Position numbers and translations under genes: made by a program | Part shown: positions 1 through 13,000 of the stretch, in pieces | How the letters are laid out: the number at the start of each line of letters is the position of its first letter | Position numbering within the stretch: the stretch's first letter is position 1 | Notes under the pieces: generated by a model | What the model was told of the DNA's origin: nothing | Seen by the model: the letters and a program-made list of their open reading frames with translations, nothing else | Database searches by the model: none | Origin: Gelatoporia subvermispora B | Taxonomy: Eukaryota > Basidiomycota > Agaricomycetes > Polyporales > Gelatoporiaceae | Length of the DNA: 64,000 nucleotides | Reading direction: 5' to 3' | NCBI GenBank assembly: GCA_000320605.2 | Contig: KB445792.1 | Coordinates: forward strand, 1,679,581-1,743,580

Positions 1-892
1 TGACGAGGTGCCTTTTGGACGTGTAGCCGCAGGGCGTTCGTCCGCCGTGCTTGTCTTGCTCAGGCCATATGCACCTGTACTTCATACAATCATCTGGAGT
101 CGTGTAGCCTTGCGCCCACTCCGTCCACTTCCTTGACCCTGTAGTGGTGGGGCCGGCGTCCGTGAGATGGTTATCTGAAACCGCCGACGGATCGGAAGGG
201 GTGGTCTCATCACGTTGCTTCGACGAAGACCCCGGGGCGTGCAGGGTCTCAGTGAAGGAAGCCTCATCTGAATCGCTGCTTTCAGAGTCGATGTCGAGGT
301 CGTCAAACGTTCGGCCGAGTTCTTTCTGCTGTTGTGTTTCGGGATATATGGCAGGATGGAAACCAGGCGGCGAGGCGGACGGCTCGTGTCGCGGAAGCTT
401 GGGCCATCGTGTTGGAGGGGTTATAGGCGGAGGGGTCCTGACGGATGGTAATCAACGTGAGTAACAGTGTGGTACTTCAAATGGCTCACTCTGTGTCTAC
501 TGAGGAGCTTCGCTTCCTCGAGTACATGAACCGGGGATGATCGCTAAGTTATTCGGTGATCAGGCATCGCATTGTTATGAGCGGGAAGTTGTATACTCAC
601 TAAGATGCCGAAACGTTTGCTTCTACTCTGACTGGCAGAGGACTTGGAGATGCGGAGGGGGACGGTGGCGAAGTGACAAATATAGAGGTAGCATCATTAC
701 CCGGAACCTCGGAAGCAGGATCAAAACGCGGCCAGCAGAACGTCGCTGTCGGGAGCTCATACACAGCAAGAGATGATTGCTGGCAAGCGGTGCTCTTCTT
801 GTCGACATGTCTGATGGTCGCGCGACTTCGTACCTGGGTCCTATCGAAGAATGAGCATCGCAATGAGACATGACTTCAGCAGGAAGGTACAT
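1..892 (-). CDS. Partial zinc-finger-like protein, cut by the left edge
   Basis: Not firmly recognised. On the minus strand the frame is open from about 441 to the window edge. It encodes a Pro/Ser-rich stretch, an acidic patch (DDLDIDSESSDSDE) and then a segment with YRC, a 13-residue gap, and CGYTSKRHLV. This resembles the start of a C2H2-type finger of the kind found in basidiomycete transcription factors, with the His ligands lying outside the window. An upstream exon at about 792-601 reads VYELPTATFCWPRFDP and ends in a Pro/Ser tail, followed by a consensus donor (gtgagtat). The start chosen is the ATG at 892 (MYLPAEVMSHC), with an in-frame stop just upstream. A tiny exon near 500-490 is needed to keep the frame between these parts, so the splicing is uncertain. 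Role in transcription is an inference. Confidence 0.5.
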
Positions 893-3800
893 GCCTTAGC
901 TCGTCGCCACGCCCACTTGGCTTGTGGTTTGGATTGGGACGGGACATACTATAGAGGACCGATGATGAGCGGAGAGAGTGCGAAAACCATGCTGAACTTG
1001 ACGCCACAGTAGATATCGACACTTACGTTGACATTCGCTGATGACCGACCCCCGTAGTAGTGATCGTAATCGATCCAGCCACAGTATGTGTAGATGACAC
1101 GCGTGATGGTGCAGGTCGTCCAGGGTATAAGCCGCTGATGGATCCGTTCGGGATTGCCGGAACACTACTCGGGGTACTGTGTAGCAAGGGACTGTGGCGT
1201 CAGCAAAAGCGCTCTCCGTTGTGCGCGAGAACGCGCGTAAGGGGACCCCGACTTTCAGGAAAGTCGCTGAACATGATGCGCAGAGCATATGGGCTCGATA
1301 TATGCACTCGGGATGCAGAAGCAGAGGGCAGAGGTGAGGGGCGTCACATACCGGCTATCCTTGGAAAGCCATATACCGTCCTCTCTTGCGTTTCGTTCAG
1401 CCTGTATCATGACTAGAGGACCGAGAATGTCTGCTATGGAGCGGAGAGGCTAGCTGAGGTAGGAGGGCGGTGCGGGATGGGCCTGCTTGCCCTGCCCCTC
1501 ACAAATTCGCGCTTTTAAATTGAGCGGTGGCGGATATCTGGAAGATCTGGGATTGAGATATGCGGCCTCTGGCGTTAATCAGCGAATTGTGAGGCCTGGG
1601 GGAATCACGCTCTCGATCCGGGAAGCTGAACTACTCGCGGAAGAGGCTAAGCCCAGAAGTCAGGCCGGCGCTGAAGAATACAATACGAACCCTTGCGACC
1701 AGAGCAAGGCATTCCTTAATTGGTGAGGCATGCGGCCTCGTGCCTCTGTAAATTCGCATACGCCGGCATGGACCCACAATGCCATCCAGAGAGACAACTA
1801 AAGGTCTGCCTGATTAGGACAGGAGATCACATGGTAGTGCTCATCAGCAATGTTGTCGTCTCAACACCATCGCATCTTGACATAGCTCAAACGCGTGGAA
1901 GTTTCGAACGAACTCCCCCTCTGGGATCGGCTGCTGTTGTTCAGAGATCGTGGAGATCTCGAGGGATACTAGCCGACAAAGTTCCCGGGCGGCACGCGCT
2001 TAAATCTCGTGCATCAGCCCAGACCGACTTCCCCGCCGAGGTACATCATCACGTACGGAGCTGTGACACGGGCGCATATCCTACGAGGTATTTCATTAGA
2101 GTTCGGACACCGCTAGGGAGGCGATCTCGATATTGATGTGGATGTGGATGATTTGTCGAGTATTTTATGCCCCTTCCACAAGTGCCCTCAGTTCACGAAC
2201 GAGTGTTCTTAGTTGGTCATTACGAGTAATATATTAGTCTAGTTGCTAGTTTAGTGGTTGAGGGTACTGTAGTGTGATTAAATCGAAAATAGAGGGGAGA
2301 GTTAAACGGATCGTAGGGACATTTATGGAATTGACCTTTAGACTAGTGTTGTAAGATATCGCGAATATCGATACATTTACTTGACCATTAAGTTGTCGAG
2401 TACTGGTACGCGCGAGGCCTTCGGAAGATGCGAGCTTAGTCAAAATGATAGAGGTGCAGGGCTATGCACTATAGAGTGTGGTCCGAGGAAATCGGTGAGC
2501 AAATCTGAAACAACCGAACACGGAGAATAACTCACTGAGAGCTGCGGATGTGACTCTGTAAGGCACTCAGACCATCCGCTGTGAAAGTGCATGCTGTGCA
2601 TCTGTACCCGCTGCAAGAACATGTTTCAATCCTGTGAGCATCATCTCATAGAGTACCACTTACGAATCGTTTATATGTGTCTTTTCCATATGCTGTTTCA
2701 TGGCCGATGAAGATGATGTCATGGTGCCGCAACAGTTCTTGGTCTTGTTGCTAACGACGTTGCATCGAAGTCCTCCTCCAGGTACCTGAGTCACATAAAG
2801 CTCGAGCAACTTATCGATCGGAGAGCTAGCCAAGGAGAGAGTAAGCTTCGAGATGCTTGAGATAAGTTGTGGGCGCAAGAATGCCTTCAGGTGATCCCAT
2901 AACGGGTGTTCCTGGCTAAGGTGCAGATATGACTTAAGTCGGAGTTGCGCTGAGACACGCACCTCATCGTGGTTTTAATTTGCCGATCCCTGTAAAGTGA
3001 GTAGAACTTCTTGGTTCCGTCATACCATCCTCGGAGAGCTCTTATGTAGCAACAAGTTTGAGCGTTCTGGTTGCAGGAGCAATACACAGGTCAGGATCTG
3101 AAAGTGCCTCGTTTTCGTCCCGGAGCGCGCTTTTGGAGTCGACATCTGCGTGAACTGCGGCCATCTATGCAGGAGTAGCAGTTGAGAGCGTAAGGCCTCC
3201 TTGAAAAACGCCTTGAGGCGGGAAGCTCGCATGGCGGCACCAAATACGTGCCAGATCAGCACCGGTGCACGCGCACGGAGCCCAGTACGGAACATAGGTA
3301 GACACCGATTGAGATAGATGGAAGGAACAGAGCGCCTAGTCATTCTTGAATAGATCATTGTGTATGCTTAGAGGTCCAGAATATTGTGGCAATGCTGCAT
3401 GGTGTTTAGGAGTCGCGCTCGAGCCTTGCCGTCCGCAAGAGTTACAGAACGACGTTGCGACAATCCATGGGCTTCGAGGTAGCATTGTGCGGGTCGAGTC
3501 GGGAAATTCGCCTCAGAAATGGGGATGAGTCATGTAAAGCTGTCACGAGCAATATGCCACCAGCTGCTAGCCCGCAGGGCGAGGCATGGGCGCGAGGGGC
3601 TGAGCGCCAGATCCACTAGGATGCATGTGGTGCCAGTCGAATGCTGCGGACCCAGTCATTTCCAAAGCGATGTGATCGTTGCATTGGAGAGCAGCCATAA
3701 GAGAAAGTATGCATGCCAGGCTGAGAAAGAGCGGTGCATTTAGGTTGGTGGCGAGCATAGCTTGGTTGCTCGAACATGCTGAATGACGGACGAGAGACGA

Positions 3801-6537
3801 GACGCCCAAGATCTCTTGTTCGATGCCGTGCGTAACCTCTGTGGCGTCATGTTCACCGTTGTGAACGCGAGTGAGCTCGAGACGCAAAGCCAGTTGCGTG
3901 CGTGTGACAAGCGTGCTTGCACATCTTTCGCACCGACAGCCACGGGAGTAGTCAATCATGGATAGCAGTAGGCCCCCTTCCGAAAAAGCCCAGAAGCGAG
4001 ATTGAATGGGAACCAAGATATCGACCATGACCGCGAGGCATACAAAAGCACCGTGTCGTCAAAAGGTGCACATGGGCCTTGCGGAATCAGGACAGGTAGA
4101 CGTGTCCCAGTCAGCCAACCGCAGATCACACCGCTCGACTCCTTAGCTCGGGAACCAGAGAAGCCGCAGAACCTTGTCCATACAGCGCCCATTTCGATCA
4201 TGTGCTACAGAGTTTGTCACATGAGGACGAGATTAGGTGCGATGGAATCACACAACCCAGTTTCAGTCAACCTCCAGGTTGCCAAGTGAGATATTCACCA
4301 GACAACAAGGCAACTTGCATACGGAGGCGTCCGAAGGAGGATAGACGCGAGTTGAACATCGCGGGTAAGTTCAAGCTCAGATCATCGGTTCAGAAATGAG
4401 ATCCATCAGTAGATCTAGTCGATCCCATATTCCCACGGATATACATCGGTTATCAGCATGAGCTCAATATGGTCGTCTCCTCCGGCGCAGCCGTCATGCG
4501 GAGACTCCGAGAGCACCAGCTAGTGTATTTAGTCAGACCACTGTGTATATACGGAACTTGTTCCTCCGGGGAATCCATTGAGTCATCTCCGCCGCAACAC
4601 ATTATTTAATGCAATCATGGGCTCTGGGGTGACAGTCCAGCGCCGTCAACCATATCCGAGGGACGCCCAAAACTGCTAATCCTTTGAGGGGCATTATCGC
4701 AGCGCTGGTCGACATGTAATCCAAGTCACTACAGTTCCCGCGGCCCCACAGGTCGAGGGGCTATCTGGGAGTCCCATGAGCAACTCCGGCATTCTCATCT
4801 ACTGCCGGCGCACACCCCTGCGCCGCAGTCTAGCGCTCTAAACTTGGACAATTACCTCAAATTACACACGGAACACAGTCTAGCGACTGCAGATACGCTC
4901 GTTTCAAGGAGAGAGGCTCGACTCCACTCCATTCGGTCCGCACTCGTTTAACACAATTGGCTATGGCATTGAATAAAACGCGACGAAGGAGGAAGGCCGA
5001 TCATATGTATATTTTCCGCCGGCCTCTAGAAAAATGCCCCGCCGGGGATATCATGCGGAGCTCCTTCATCACTGTCAGAGTATCCAATCTCACGGAGCGC
5101 AGGGGGGCGGGGATCCGAGCACGGCCGCATGCTGCCGGGTTGCACGGATTGTGCGGCGACTGTCAGGCAATTTGCACTAGGTAGGTCTGTGCCGGACACA
5201 TGTCGCAAGGTCTGTCCACCTCCTAGGGGCATGGTAATCGAGGGATCAACCAATAGCATTGCATGGTCCGAGGCAAGAGCGCCTGGAAGCGCCTAACATA
5301 CATCCGAGAAGACGTCTAACAAAGACGAGGGCGCCTGCGCTTGCAAATGGGGAGAATAGCAACGGCGAAGTGAGATTCGTTGTGTGGGTCCAAGGGTATT
5401 CTTCCTCGTCGTTGCCGTAGCACCCACGTACTAAGCGGTGCGGGGTTCGGTGCGGCTGATGACAGCGGCTACCATGCATCATGATGAGTCCAAGGCCTCC
5501 GCACCAGGCAGGTCCAGATGTAGTCCGCTGCGACTGGGTGTGTCAAAATCAGAGTACTCGCGGCGGCCCGGTGCAAGATATCGGGAGAGAGGTTTGCACT
5601 CCGTTGGTAAGCAGGTTTGGTGGAGCGCGGGCCGTGTCTCCTAGTTCTTTTGGAATAGTGGGAAGGATTCCTCAGCGCAATCTCTATAGCGCTGTCAGTG
5701 ATTGATCAATACGACTTGTCGTGACCCGTGGACTGAAGAACCATCGCTGATCATCCCAATCATGTTGCCAGTGTCAAAGAGACATTCCCTAGTAAGATTT
5801 CGGTGAGGACGATCATGAAGAGTTCTGGTTCTAGGTGTGAAGATTGTTGGAGCGGAGTTGAGACAATGACAAAAAGGTCCGTTCTTGTTGTCTGTAGACA
5901 AGCCGAAAAACGGGAAGCTGAGAACTCCCCAGGTTGCCAAAGCAGTGTACGTCCGTCATGCGCGGTGACATGGCGTAACTTACGAGGGACGGCTGGCGCC
6001 TCGACCTGAGGGTTCTGCGCAATGCGCGCATTGGGGGAATGATCGTCATACAACAAGATCACGAGTATGGACGCTCTTGATATGATGGTGGTCTTGGGGA
6101 TTCCTCGGAGGATGTTCTTGGATGGCGAAGTGCTGAGTGCAGCCGACCGCGTGTAGTGTGAAGCGAACGCCCGGTCGGTGAGCTGTGCAAAGGTGTCGGA
6201 ATGGGATTAGAAAGGAGACGGAGGTATCAGTAGTGGTCGGTGGCTGAATGGCTGGCAGGTGCTAGCAGTGCTTGAATGCAGACGGAGGCAAACTGAGTGT
6301 ATAGCATGAGCATTGAGCAGTGTGCCGGTGGCCGGCTCGAGCCGCTCCGACGAGGCGTGGCAAACGAGCCCAAAGTAGCTCAAAGCATGCGGCCATGAGC
6401 GGCCTCGTTCGCCAGGTGTGAACTGTGCTCGACGTTCCCGACGAAGGCTCATCCTGCTGGTCTTCTCGTCCTCAATCCCTGCTCATTGCGAGCGCGGGGT
6501 CTGTTTGGCGTGAACCCCCCCTTTGCCTCCGGAAAAT
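893..6537. other. Gene-poor, stop-rich region
   Basis: No exon chain with plausible splice sites could be followed through these 5.6 kb on either strand. Open frames are short, out of register and without recognisable domains, apart from a weak zinc-finger-like fragment near 2660-3110 on the minus strand. The composition and broken frames are consistent with old transposon-derived or otherwise decayed sequence upstream of the kelch gene. No terminal repeats, direct repeats or RNA genes were seen. The last few hundred bases before 6538 should contain the kelch promoter, but no clear element stands out. Confidence 0.5.
2660..3110 (-). pseudogene. Possible remnant with C2H2-like fingers (OrsD/DUF3505-like)
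   Basis: The minus strand encodes a segment with LRCNVV, a CCGTM motif and then MKQHMEKTH, i.e. a Cys...Cys...His-x4-His spacing. About 70 residues earlier lies a second histidine-rich patch (SYLHLSQEHPLWDH). Paired degenerate fingers of this type occur in the OrsD/DUF3505 family, which is abundant in basidiomycete repeat-rich regions. The frame upstream is interrupted by stops and frame changes (about 2960-3110). It therefore looks decayed, or is an unresolved intron-rich gene. The family assignment is a guess from spacing only. Confidence 0.28.
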
Positions 6538-9500
6538 GGGCAAGCTCGGTCTCCCCCTTTCAACTCTCATCTCGAGCCTGCTTGTTCTTAGTTTATGTCT
6601 TACTACTGCTCATGCCCAGTCCATCTCCACGAGCAGCCCTCTTCCCCCTCTTCAATGGATTAACATCACTAATCTCCTAGGCGGCTCTCCAGAAGCTCCC
6701 CCGTTGAAGGACGCCTCCATTGGCTATGACGATAACACCAGGACATTGCTGATATTTGGTGGAGAATCTCAGCAGGGAATCCCACAATCCACGACCTACC
6801 TGTGCGTCCTATTGTTACCTGAACGCGCTCTTAGTGCTGATATACTCCGACAGTCTGGACCTTGAGTCATTGGCATGGTTCCCTCTCCAATCCCCATCCG
6901 GTCTCACCGGTGGTCCTCCTGCACGCACATTAGCTCTGAGTGGTCTTGACAACGCCGCGAGCTAGTGAGTACTCATGTTCTCATCATAACGCGCTGAAAA
7001 ATAAGCGATCTCGCAGTCGACACGGTCATATACTCATCGGCGGTCAAGGCGCGGACGGAAGCCCCCTTGACGATGTCTGGGTAAGGGCGTTCACCCATCT
7101 ACTTGTGATTCTTGTTCATCTTAATCGCCGTCAGGAATTCGACTTTACCAGTCGGTTCTGGAATCAAGTCAATATTGTTGGAAGCAAGCCATCGTCGCGA
7201 TATGGAGCAGTGGGCGGCATTGACTCACGCCAACCCTTTATTACCACTAACGGACCCCCAAACAACACCTTCTTTCTGGCTGGTGGTGTGGATCCGAGCA
7301 CGGTGGAGCCCCTCTCGGATGCTTGGCGCTTGAATATATCCGGGGTCCTCTCCTCCAATAATCTCAATCAAGTTGATGGAAGTTGGGAGCAGATCTCGTT
7401 CAGTAATTCTGCCCCATCTATGCTTGGTCCATCGGGGACGATGGTACAGGACGACATCATCGCAGTTGGTGGTTGCGCCACGACGTCACCGAACCAGACT
7501 TGCGCTGAGCAAAACTCCTACATCATCGACACGGACGCAAAGTCAATCACGAGCCCCGCTGGTTGTCCAGCACCCCGCACTGGTGTGACTGTGGTGCCGA
7601 ACTTCAGCACCGCCTCACAAAATTCCGCTCAGCAAGTGTTCGTGGTGTTAGGGACTCTCAATACCACTCAGTGGAACGACCAGGGCGGGCTTGAGAAGGG
7701 CGAAGTTGTAAGTTCATATGTCATCAGAAGTGATATTTGAATTTTCACGATGGTTCATAGGATGTGTTCAATATGAACACCGGTACATCCAGTTGCCTTG
7801 CCTTACTATAGTATTACTGAAATATCCAAAATTTAGGTGGCTGGACCCGTGTGCTACCCGCGGGAGATCCAGGGGCATCAGGTAGTGGTCCGCCTGCGTT
7901 TCCTTCTCCCCGCGAGGGTGCGGTTGCGATAGCCGCAGGGACAACTCTCGTTGGCTCTGGGGGCAATATAGCATCCGATACCCTCATATTCGGCGGCAGG
8001 GACGCTTCCGGTAATTATCTCAACGAGATCTGGATTTTGAGAGCGTACAATGCGACGCTCACGCAGTCGAATCAATCATGGTCGGGATTCGGCAATGGAC
8101 ACTTATTGGGAGGAGTTGATGCAGACGGTCAAGGTGTGACCATCCAGTACTTGACCGAATGTGCTTCAGCAATTGGCCCTGTGCCATCTGCTACCCTCAG
8201 CACCTCTGTCGGCAAACCGACAGCATCACAGACTACCCCAAGTTCGCCATCCTCCGGCGCACAAGCATCACCTTCGCCCACATCAACATACGACACCTCC
8301 GTCATACACAGATCCCTTTCCCCTATTTCCATTGCTTTGATACTGCCAGCTGTTATCTTCCACCGGCTGTACATGCCATCAGCCGCCGCCGTTCATCCAG
8401 AGCAAGCTCACCCGACACTGCTCTACGCCTCGGTAATTGTTGGCATTGCATCCTTCGCTTTGGGAGTGGCAGGGCTGGTGTCTTCATTTACGTCCATATC
8501 GACGACAACGAGCCTGATGAAGCGAGCCTCTTCTTCACTCATTCTCAAGACTGGACATGGCAAGGCTGGCCTTGCTCTCTTCGTCGCATTATACGGACTA
8601 GTCCCATTTTTATGGGTGGTGTGTGCATTCTGCGGACGCGGAGAGGAAGACTCTGGAACAGGGAGGCATGGTGGCCATCGTATACGGACAAATTCGACCT
8701 CCACAGCGGAGAAGCTGGGGCTTGTCAATGGTCGCTACGCGAGCCCAGTGCGTCGCTCTACAGAGGTGCTTCCTACTCAGGAGGTTGCAGAACCCCGCCC
8801 GAGGGTACGATCTTGGGGTGGCGGGCTGAGTACGTGGGCCTTCCCCGGGCGGCGATCTGATGATAGCGGGCAAGATAGCGAAGGTACATCGCCCCCTACT
8901 GCAACCACGCGGTCCTTCGAGGTCGTCAACCGACCAATGCGCACCCGTCGCGCAAGCGCGAACAGCCTAGCGGCCTTCTCCGAACCTCGGCCTTCTGGAT
9001 ACCCGCGGAACCTCAGTGACATGAGCTGGCTGGACAAGCGGCGAAGTTCAAATACAATGGTAAGTTCTTTGTGTACTTACCCCCTCTATATAGCTAACTG
9101 TTGTACTGTATCAGGCCGAGCCTGATTTCATGCTCACGCACCTCAACCGGAGGGCCAACGAGTCGTCAACGCCGGGCACAATCATGGACGCAATGAGCAC
9201 CAGCGGTCTGATGCCGCCCGCAGGCACTTTTGTCTCGCCTGCGCAGATGCCGTCAGGCTTCGAGACGGTGCTGCATCTCTTCTTCCATGCGCTGGTGCTC
9301 GCCCTTTGCATCCTCTCCCTGATCATGCTCTGGATACGTGGGCCCCACGCGGCATTCGCGGTGTTCCTCGCATGGACGCTGCTGTTCTACGCTATTGTCG
9401 CCACCCTCGCATGGCACGGCCGGCCGCGAGTGTCGATTCTCACCGTATTCATTGCGCAGCTGCGGGTCGGGCCGCCTCTAGCGGGGCCCCCTTTCGTTAC

Positions 9501-9807
9501 TCCCAGCCCTTCCCGTCCATTGTCTGCTGCAGGGTCGGAGCCTGCCTTTCCGTCGGATGCGCGCGGTCCTTATCAACATCATCCGCCGTTCCGCGCTACC
9601 CTGTCCGCAGGGCTCGACCACGAATATCCTGCGTCCCTGTCTCATGGGCACGGTACGGCGGAAGTGAATGACGACGACGACGTAGATGAAGACACCCGGC
9701 AGCGCAGGATGGAGGAGGAAATGGCACGCCGAGATGTCTCCATCGTTACAATTCCCAAGCGGAAACTATTCCTCACGAATCCCGAGCAAAATATCATGGA
9801 CTCATAA
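6538..9807 (+). CDS. Secreted/membrane kelch-repeat (galactose-oxidase-like propeller) protein
   Basis: The ATG at 6538 opens a clear signal peptide (MGKLGLPLSTLISSLLVLSL... to AHAQ), which decides the start. Spliced exons give several kelch blades: GYDDNTRTLLIFGG, YRHGHILIGG with DGSPLDDVW, NNTFFLAGGVD with LSDAWRLN, and SDTLIFGGRDASGNYLNEIW. Introns are short and consensus, e.g. 6802-6853, about 6966-7016, about 7084-7137, two between 7709 and 7836, and about 9061-9115. After the propeller come a Ser/Thr/Pro-rich linker and four or five hydrophobic segments (near SVIHRSLSPISIALILPA, YASVIVGIASFALGVAGL, LALFVALYGLVPFLWVV, LHLFFHALVLALCILSLIM and AVFLAWTLLFYAIVATL). An RS-rich loop and an acidic tail (DDDDVDEDT) separate and end them. 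This suggests an extracytoplasmic propeller on a polytopic membrane anchor. No galactose-oxidase copper ligands were identified, so enzymatic activity is not claimed; it may be a cell-surface sensor or adhesion protein. Confidence 0.85.
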
Positions 9808-10097
9808 CGATGGCCAATCGGCGCTCAGCATGTTGTGCCCACTATGTCCCCCTCCTTATGACTTCACCATCTCTTGTCACGTCTTATTGAAGTGATACCG
9901 TAGCATAAGAGGACCTATCATCTTTGTACATCGTAGAACTAATGGACGGTCTACGCATCGCTGTATTTGTCTTATTGCGGAATTATTATGTTGTGAGCTG
10001 GTATTGTTCAGATTAATGTCCAGTGTGAAATACGCTAATCCAATGGAATGAGAGGCTGTAAAGAAAATGCCATGGTATCAAGCCATTATCCGATGTG

Positions 10098-13000
10098 CTA
10101 CGTTTCCCCCTCGACGGCAACATCATGCCGCCACTTATCCACTCGCCCGAACTTCCCTGCGTCATGCATAGGTGGTGGCGACGGCTGGATGGGTGCGGGA
10201 GCCATCATGTGAGGAGGAATAGGGGGGCCGAAGAACCCCGAGGCCATCATGGATGGCGTACCAAAGATCATAGACTGATGCAGTTGGGCGGCCTGCGCCT
10301 GCATCATCATTTGCTGCTGCTGTTGCTGCTGAGCCATCATATACTGCGTGCGACGCATCTGTTCTGGATGGAACGCAAGAGGCATGTCGTCCTCTTCACC
10401 CGCTGGCTGTGGCGGTACGCTGCCCGTGACAGAAATTGGCGAAGCAGGGAATGCGCGTGAGACGCGAAGCCCCAGCGGTTGATTGTCATCGTCGTCTTCA
10501 TCGTCGTCGGCTTTGCGGCTTGCACCTGGAGAAAGCGTGCCGCCCATCATTGTCTTCCTTTTGTCCAAGACGGCAGTGAGCGGCTCGTCCTCATCCGAAT
10601 CGTCTGGGCCGATTTGTAGTCGACTGACCCGCTGAGCAGCACGGCCAAGCGTGGCTACTAGCGGTAAGTCCTCCTCACTGCTGTCATCCTGTGTACGAAT
10701 CACCTGCGGTAGACGAAGAGATTGTGAGGGATGCCCTGCCGGGGGCCCTGCAGCCTTGATTCGACCTCTACCAGCATCCTCGTCGTCCGAGGCGCCCGCG
10801 AACCAGCTTTCAACTTGAGACCTTCTGGGATCTCCGGGCTGCCCGGGACGTGCATCGTCGGAATCACTCCCTTCTTCCGTTTCATCCCCATCTACCGGCG
10901 GAGGGGGTGCGCGGCGCGCGGCCACCTTTTGAATCGCCGGCAGCATGTGGAGTGGAGATGGTGGCCGAGGTTCTCGGGGCATCTGCATTGATGATGTATT
11001 TTCATCCGCATCGCCGCCCTCTGGCTCAGGGTCGAACTCGTCCCCTTTGTCCTCTCGCTTATTCTTCTTGCCGCGACCCTTGCGCTTCTTCCCACGGCCC
11101 GTCTCGTCGGAGACGCCATTCTTGCGCCGCTCTTCTGCTTCAAGCCGGTCCCCCTCCTCCATTACGCGCAGCTTGGCCAGCTCGCGTTCCCAAAGAGTGT
11201 CAACGCCAAAAACGGATTTTGTTGTTCCAGTGGGCATTGCATCCAAGTGCGTACGGGGCGCACCAGGGATTACATCGTCGAAATTGAGGAGTGGTTTGAT
11301 GTTTGCTGAGTTGCGCCGAATAAGATCAGATTGAGACCGGGAAGTGTCCATAAGCTGAGAAACGGGGCGTTGCTTCAACGACTCGGGATCAATAAGCGTG
11401 CTGGACCGTTGCATTGGTGTGCGCGCCATCATCGAGGGACGCTGGTCCCCAGTGAACACGCTAACCACAGAACTCAGTACAAGGATCCACAAAAATCTGA
11501 AACACAGAGGACGTACCGCACTTTCCCGCGCATCTCGGCCTTTCGTGCTTCGAGATCATCAATGAGACTCTTCCCGTACAACTTGCCTGCAGGTCGTCGC
11601 GATCGGTCCGTGTCATCGACACCCAAATCGGGTGTCTGGATAACAACAGGCGGGGCAGGCGCCTCCTCAACAAGGGCCTCCAGATCAACCTGCTCGCCAT
11701 CTTCCGTCGCACGTCGTAGACGTTTCTCAAGGTCTGCATAAGCAACATCGCGCTGGCCGTCAACTGCGAGATTGTTGCGGAATGTGAGCTGTGACAGAGT
11801 GAGACTAGCGCGCGGATTTGGGGTGAAAGAGTTTGAAGCAATGGGAGGCGTGCTTCCGGATGGGTCTAGCATAGATAACGTTGAAGATGCGCGACGTGAG
11901 GTACGAGCTCCCGGCGGCAGTGGTCTACCATCTGTAGTCAGTTCGAAGCCCTCCCGATGCACCACAGAGGGCGATGGCGCCGACGGTCCTGCCGAATGCT
12001 GCAAGGGACTAGGCATGATGAGAACCTTCGGTCGCATCAGTTCAAGTCTGGAGTAAGGGCGATCGCGTCTCGGCCGACCAGCGTCAGAAATACCGTCGTT
12101 ATCCAGCATCATTTGTGTACCCATGGATGCTTGAGACATAGTCCGAACACGGACCTTGGGATCAAAGCGAGAGGAACGGGAGGGCGAAGGGGGCCTGACA
12201 GCAAATAAATTTGGTTCTTCTTGCATCAGACCGGACGCCATTATCGTGCCCATAGACGCATTGGACGCGCTCCGCATGCGTGCAGTCTTTGGGTCAAACC
12301 GCGAAGCACGGTCAGGAGAAGGTGGCCTGACCGCAAAGGGATTAGCCGCGTCTTCGTTGACCAGCATCCGAGATCCCACACTAATGGTACGTGCATGAGA
12401 TTTGGTATCAGATAGTGGTCCTTGCGACATAGGTCGAGCTGTGGGAGGGGGTTCATCAAAGAACGGAGAAACGGGTCGCGAGGAGCTTGAGGGGAATGGT
12501 ACAGTATGGAGAGGAGGCGTTGCAGGAAGGTTCTCAATAAGCGCATGGACGGATGCTGCACGGCCATGCTGAGGGTATTGCTGCGTTGGCAGCTTCGCAG
12601 GTATGTCCAGAGGCGAGCCGATAGAGTGGCGACGTCCACCGAGCGAGTCCACTGTCGATTTCGCGTCCAGAAATGCGCCTCCTTCGCCAAAGCTATCGAA
12701 ACCGCTCATGCTCATACTCCGGGATGCGGAGGCGCTGTGCCGCCCAGCGATTGGTCTGGGTACTGCACCACCCTCAGAGGGGGACTGAGGATGTGGGTTG
12801 GGCAATTCATGTGCAGCCTTCTTGCGAGCACTCTTCGACTCTCTGTCCTTTGGCATGAATGCTTCGAGTCCCCAGGAGGTAAGGTCGACCTCCAGGCTCT
12901 GTTCTTCGTCGTCATCGAGTACCCCTTCATGAGTCGAATCACGTCCAAAAGGGTTTCGAAGGGCATCAATAGAGCTTCTGGAATGCCGACCATCCGCAAT

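Noticed and set aside
3567..4028. 153-residue minus-strand open frame
   Set aside because: No recognisable domain, no plausible splice context and overlapping equal-length frames on both strands.
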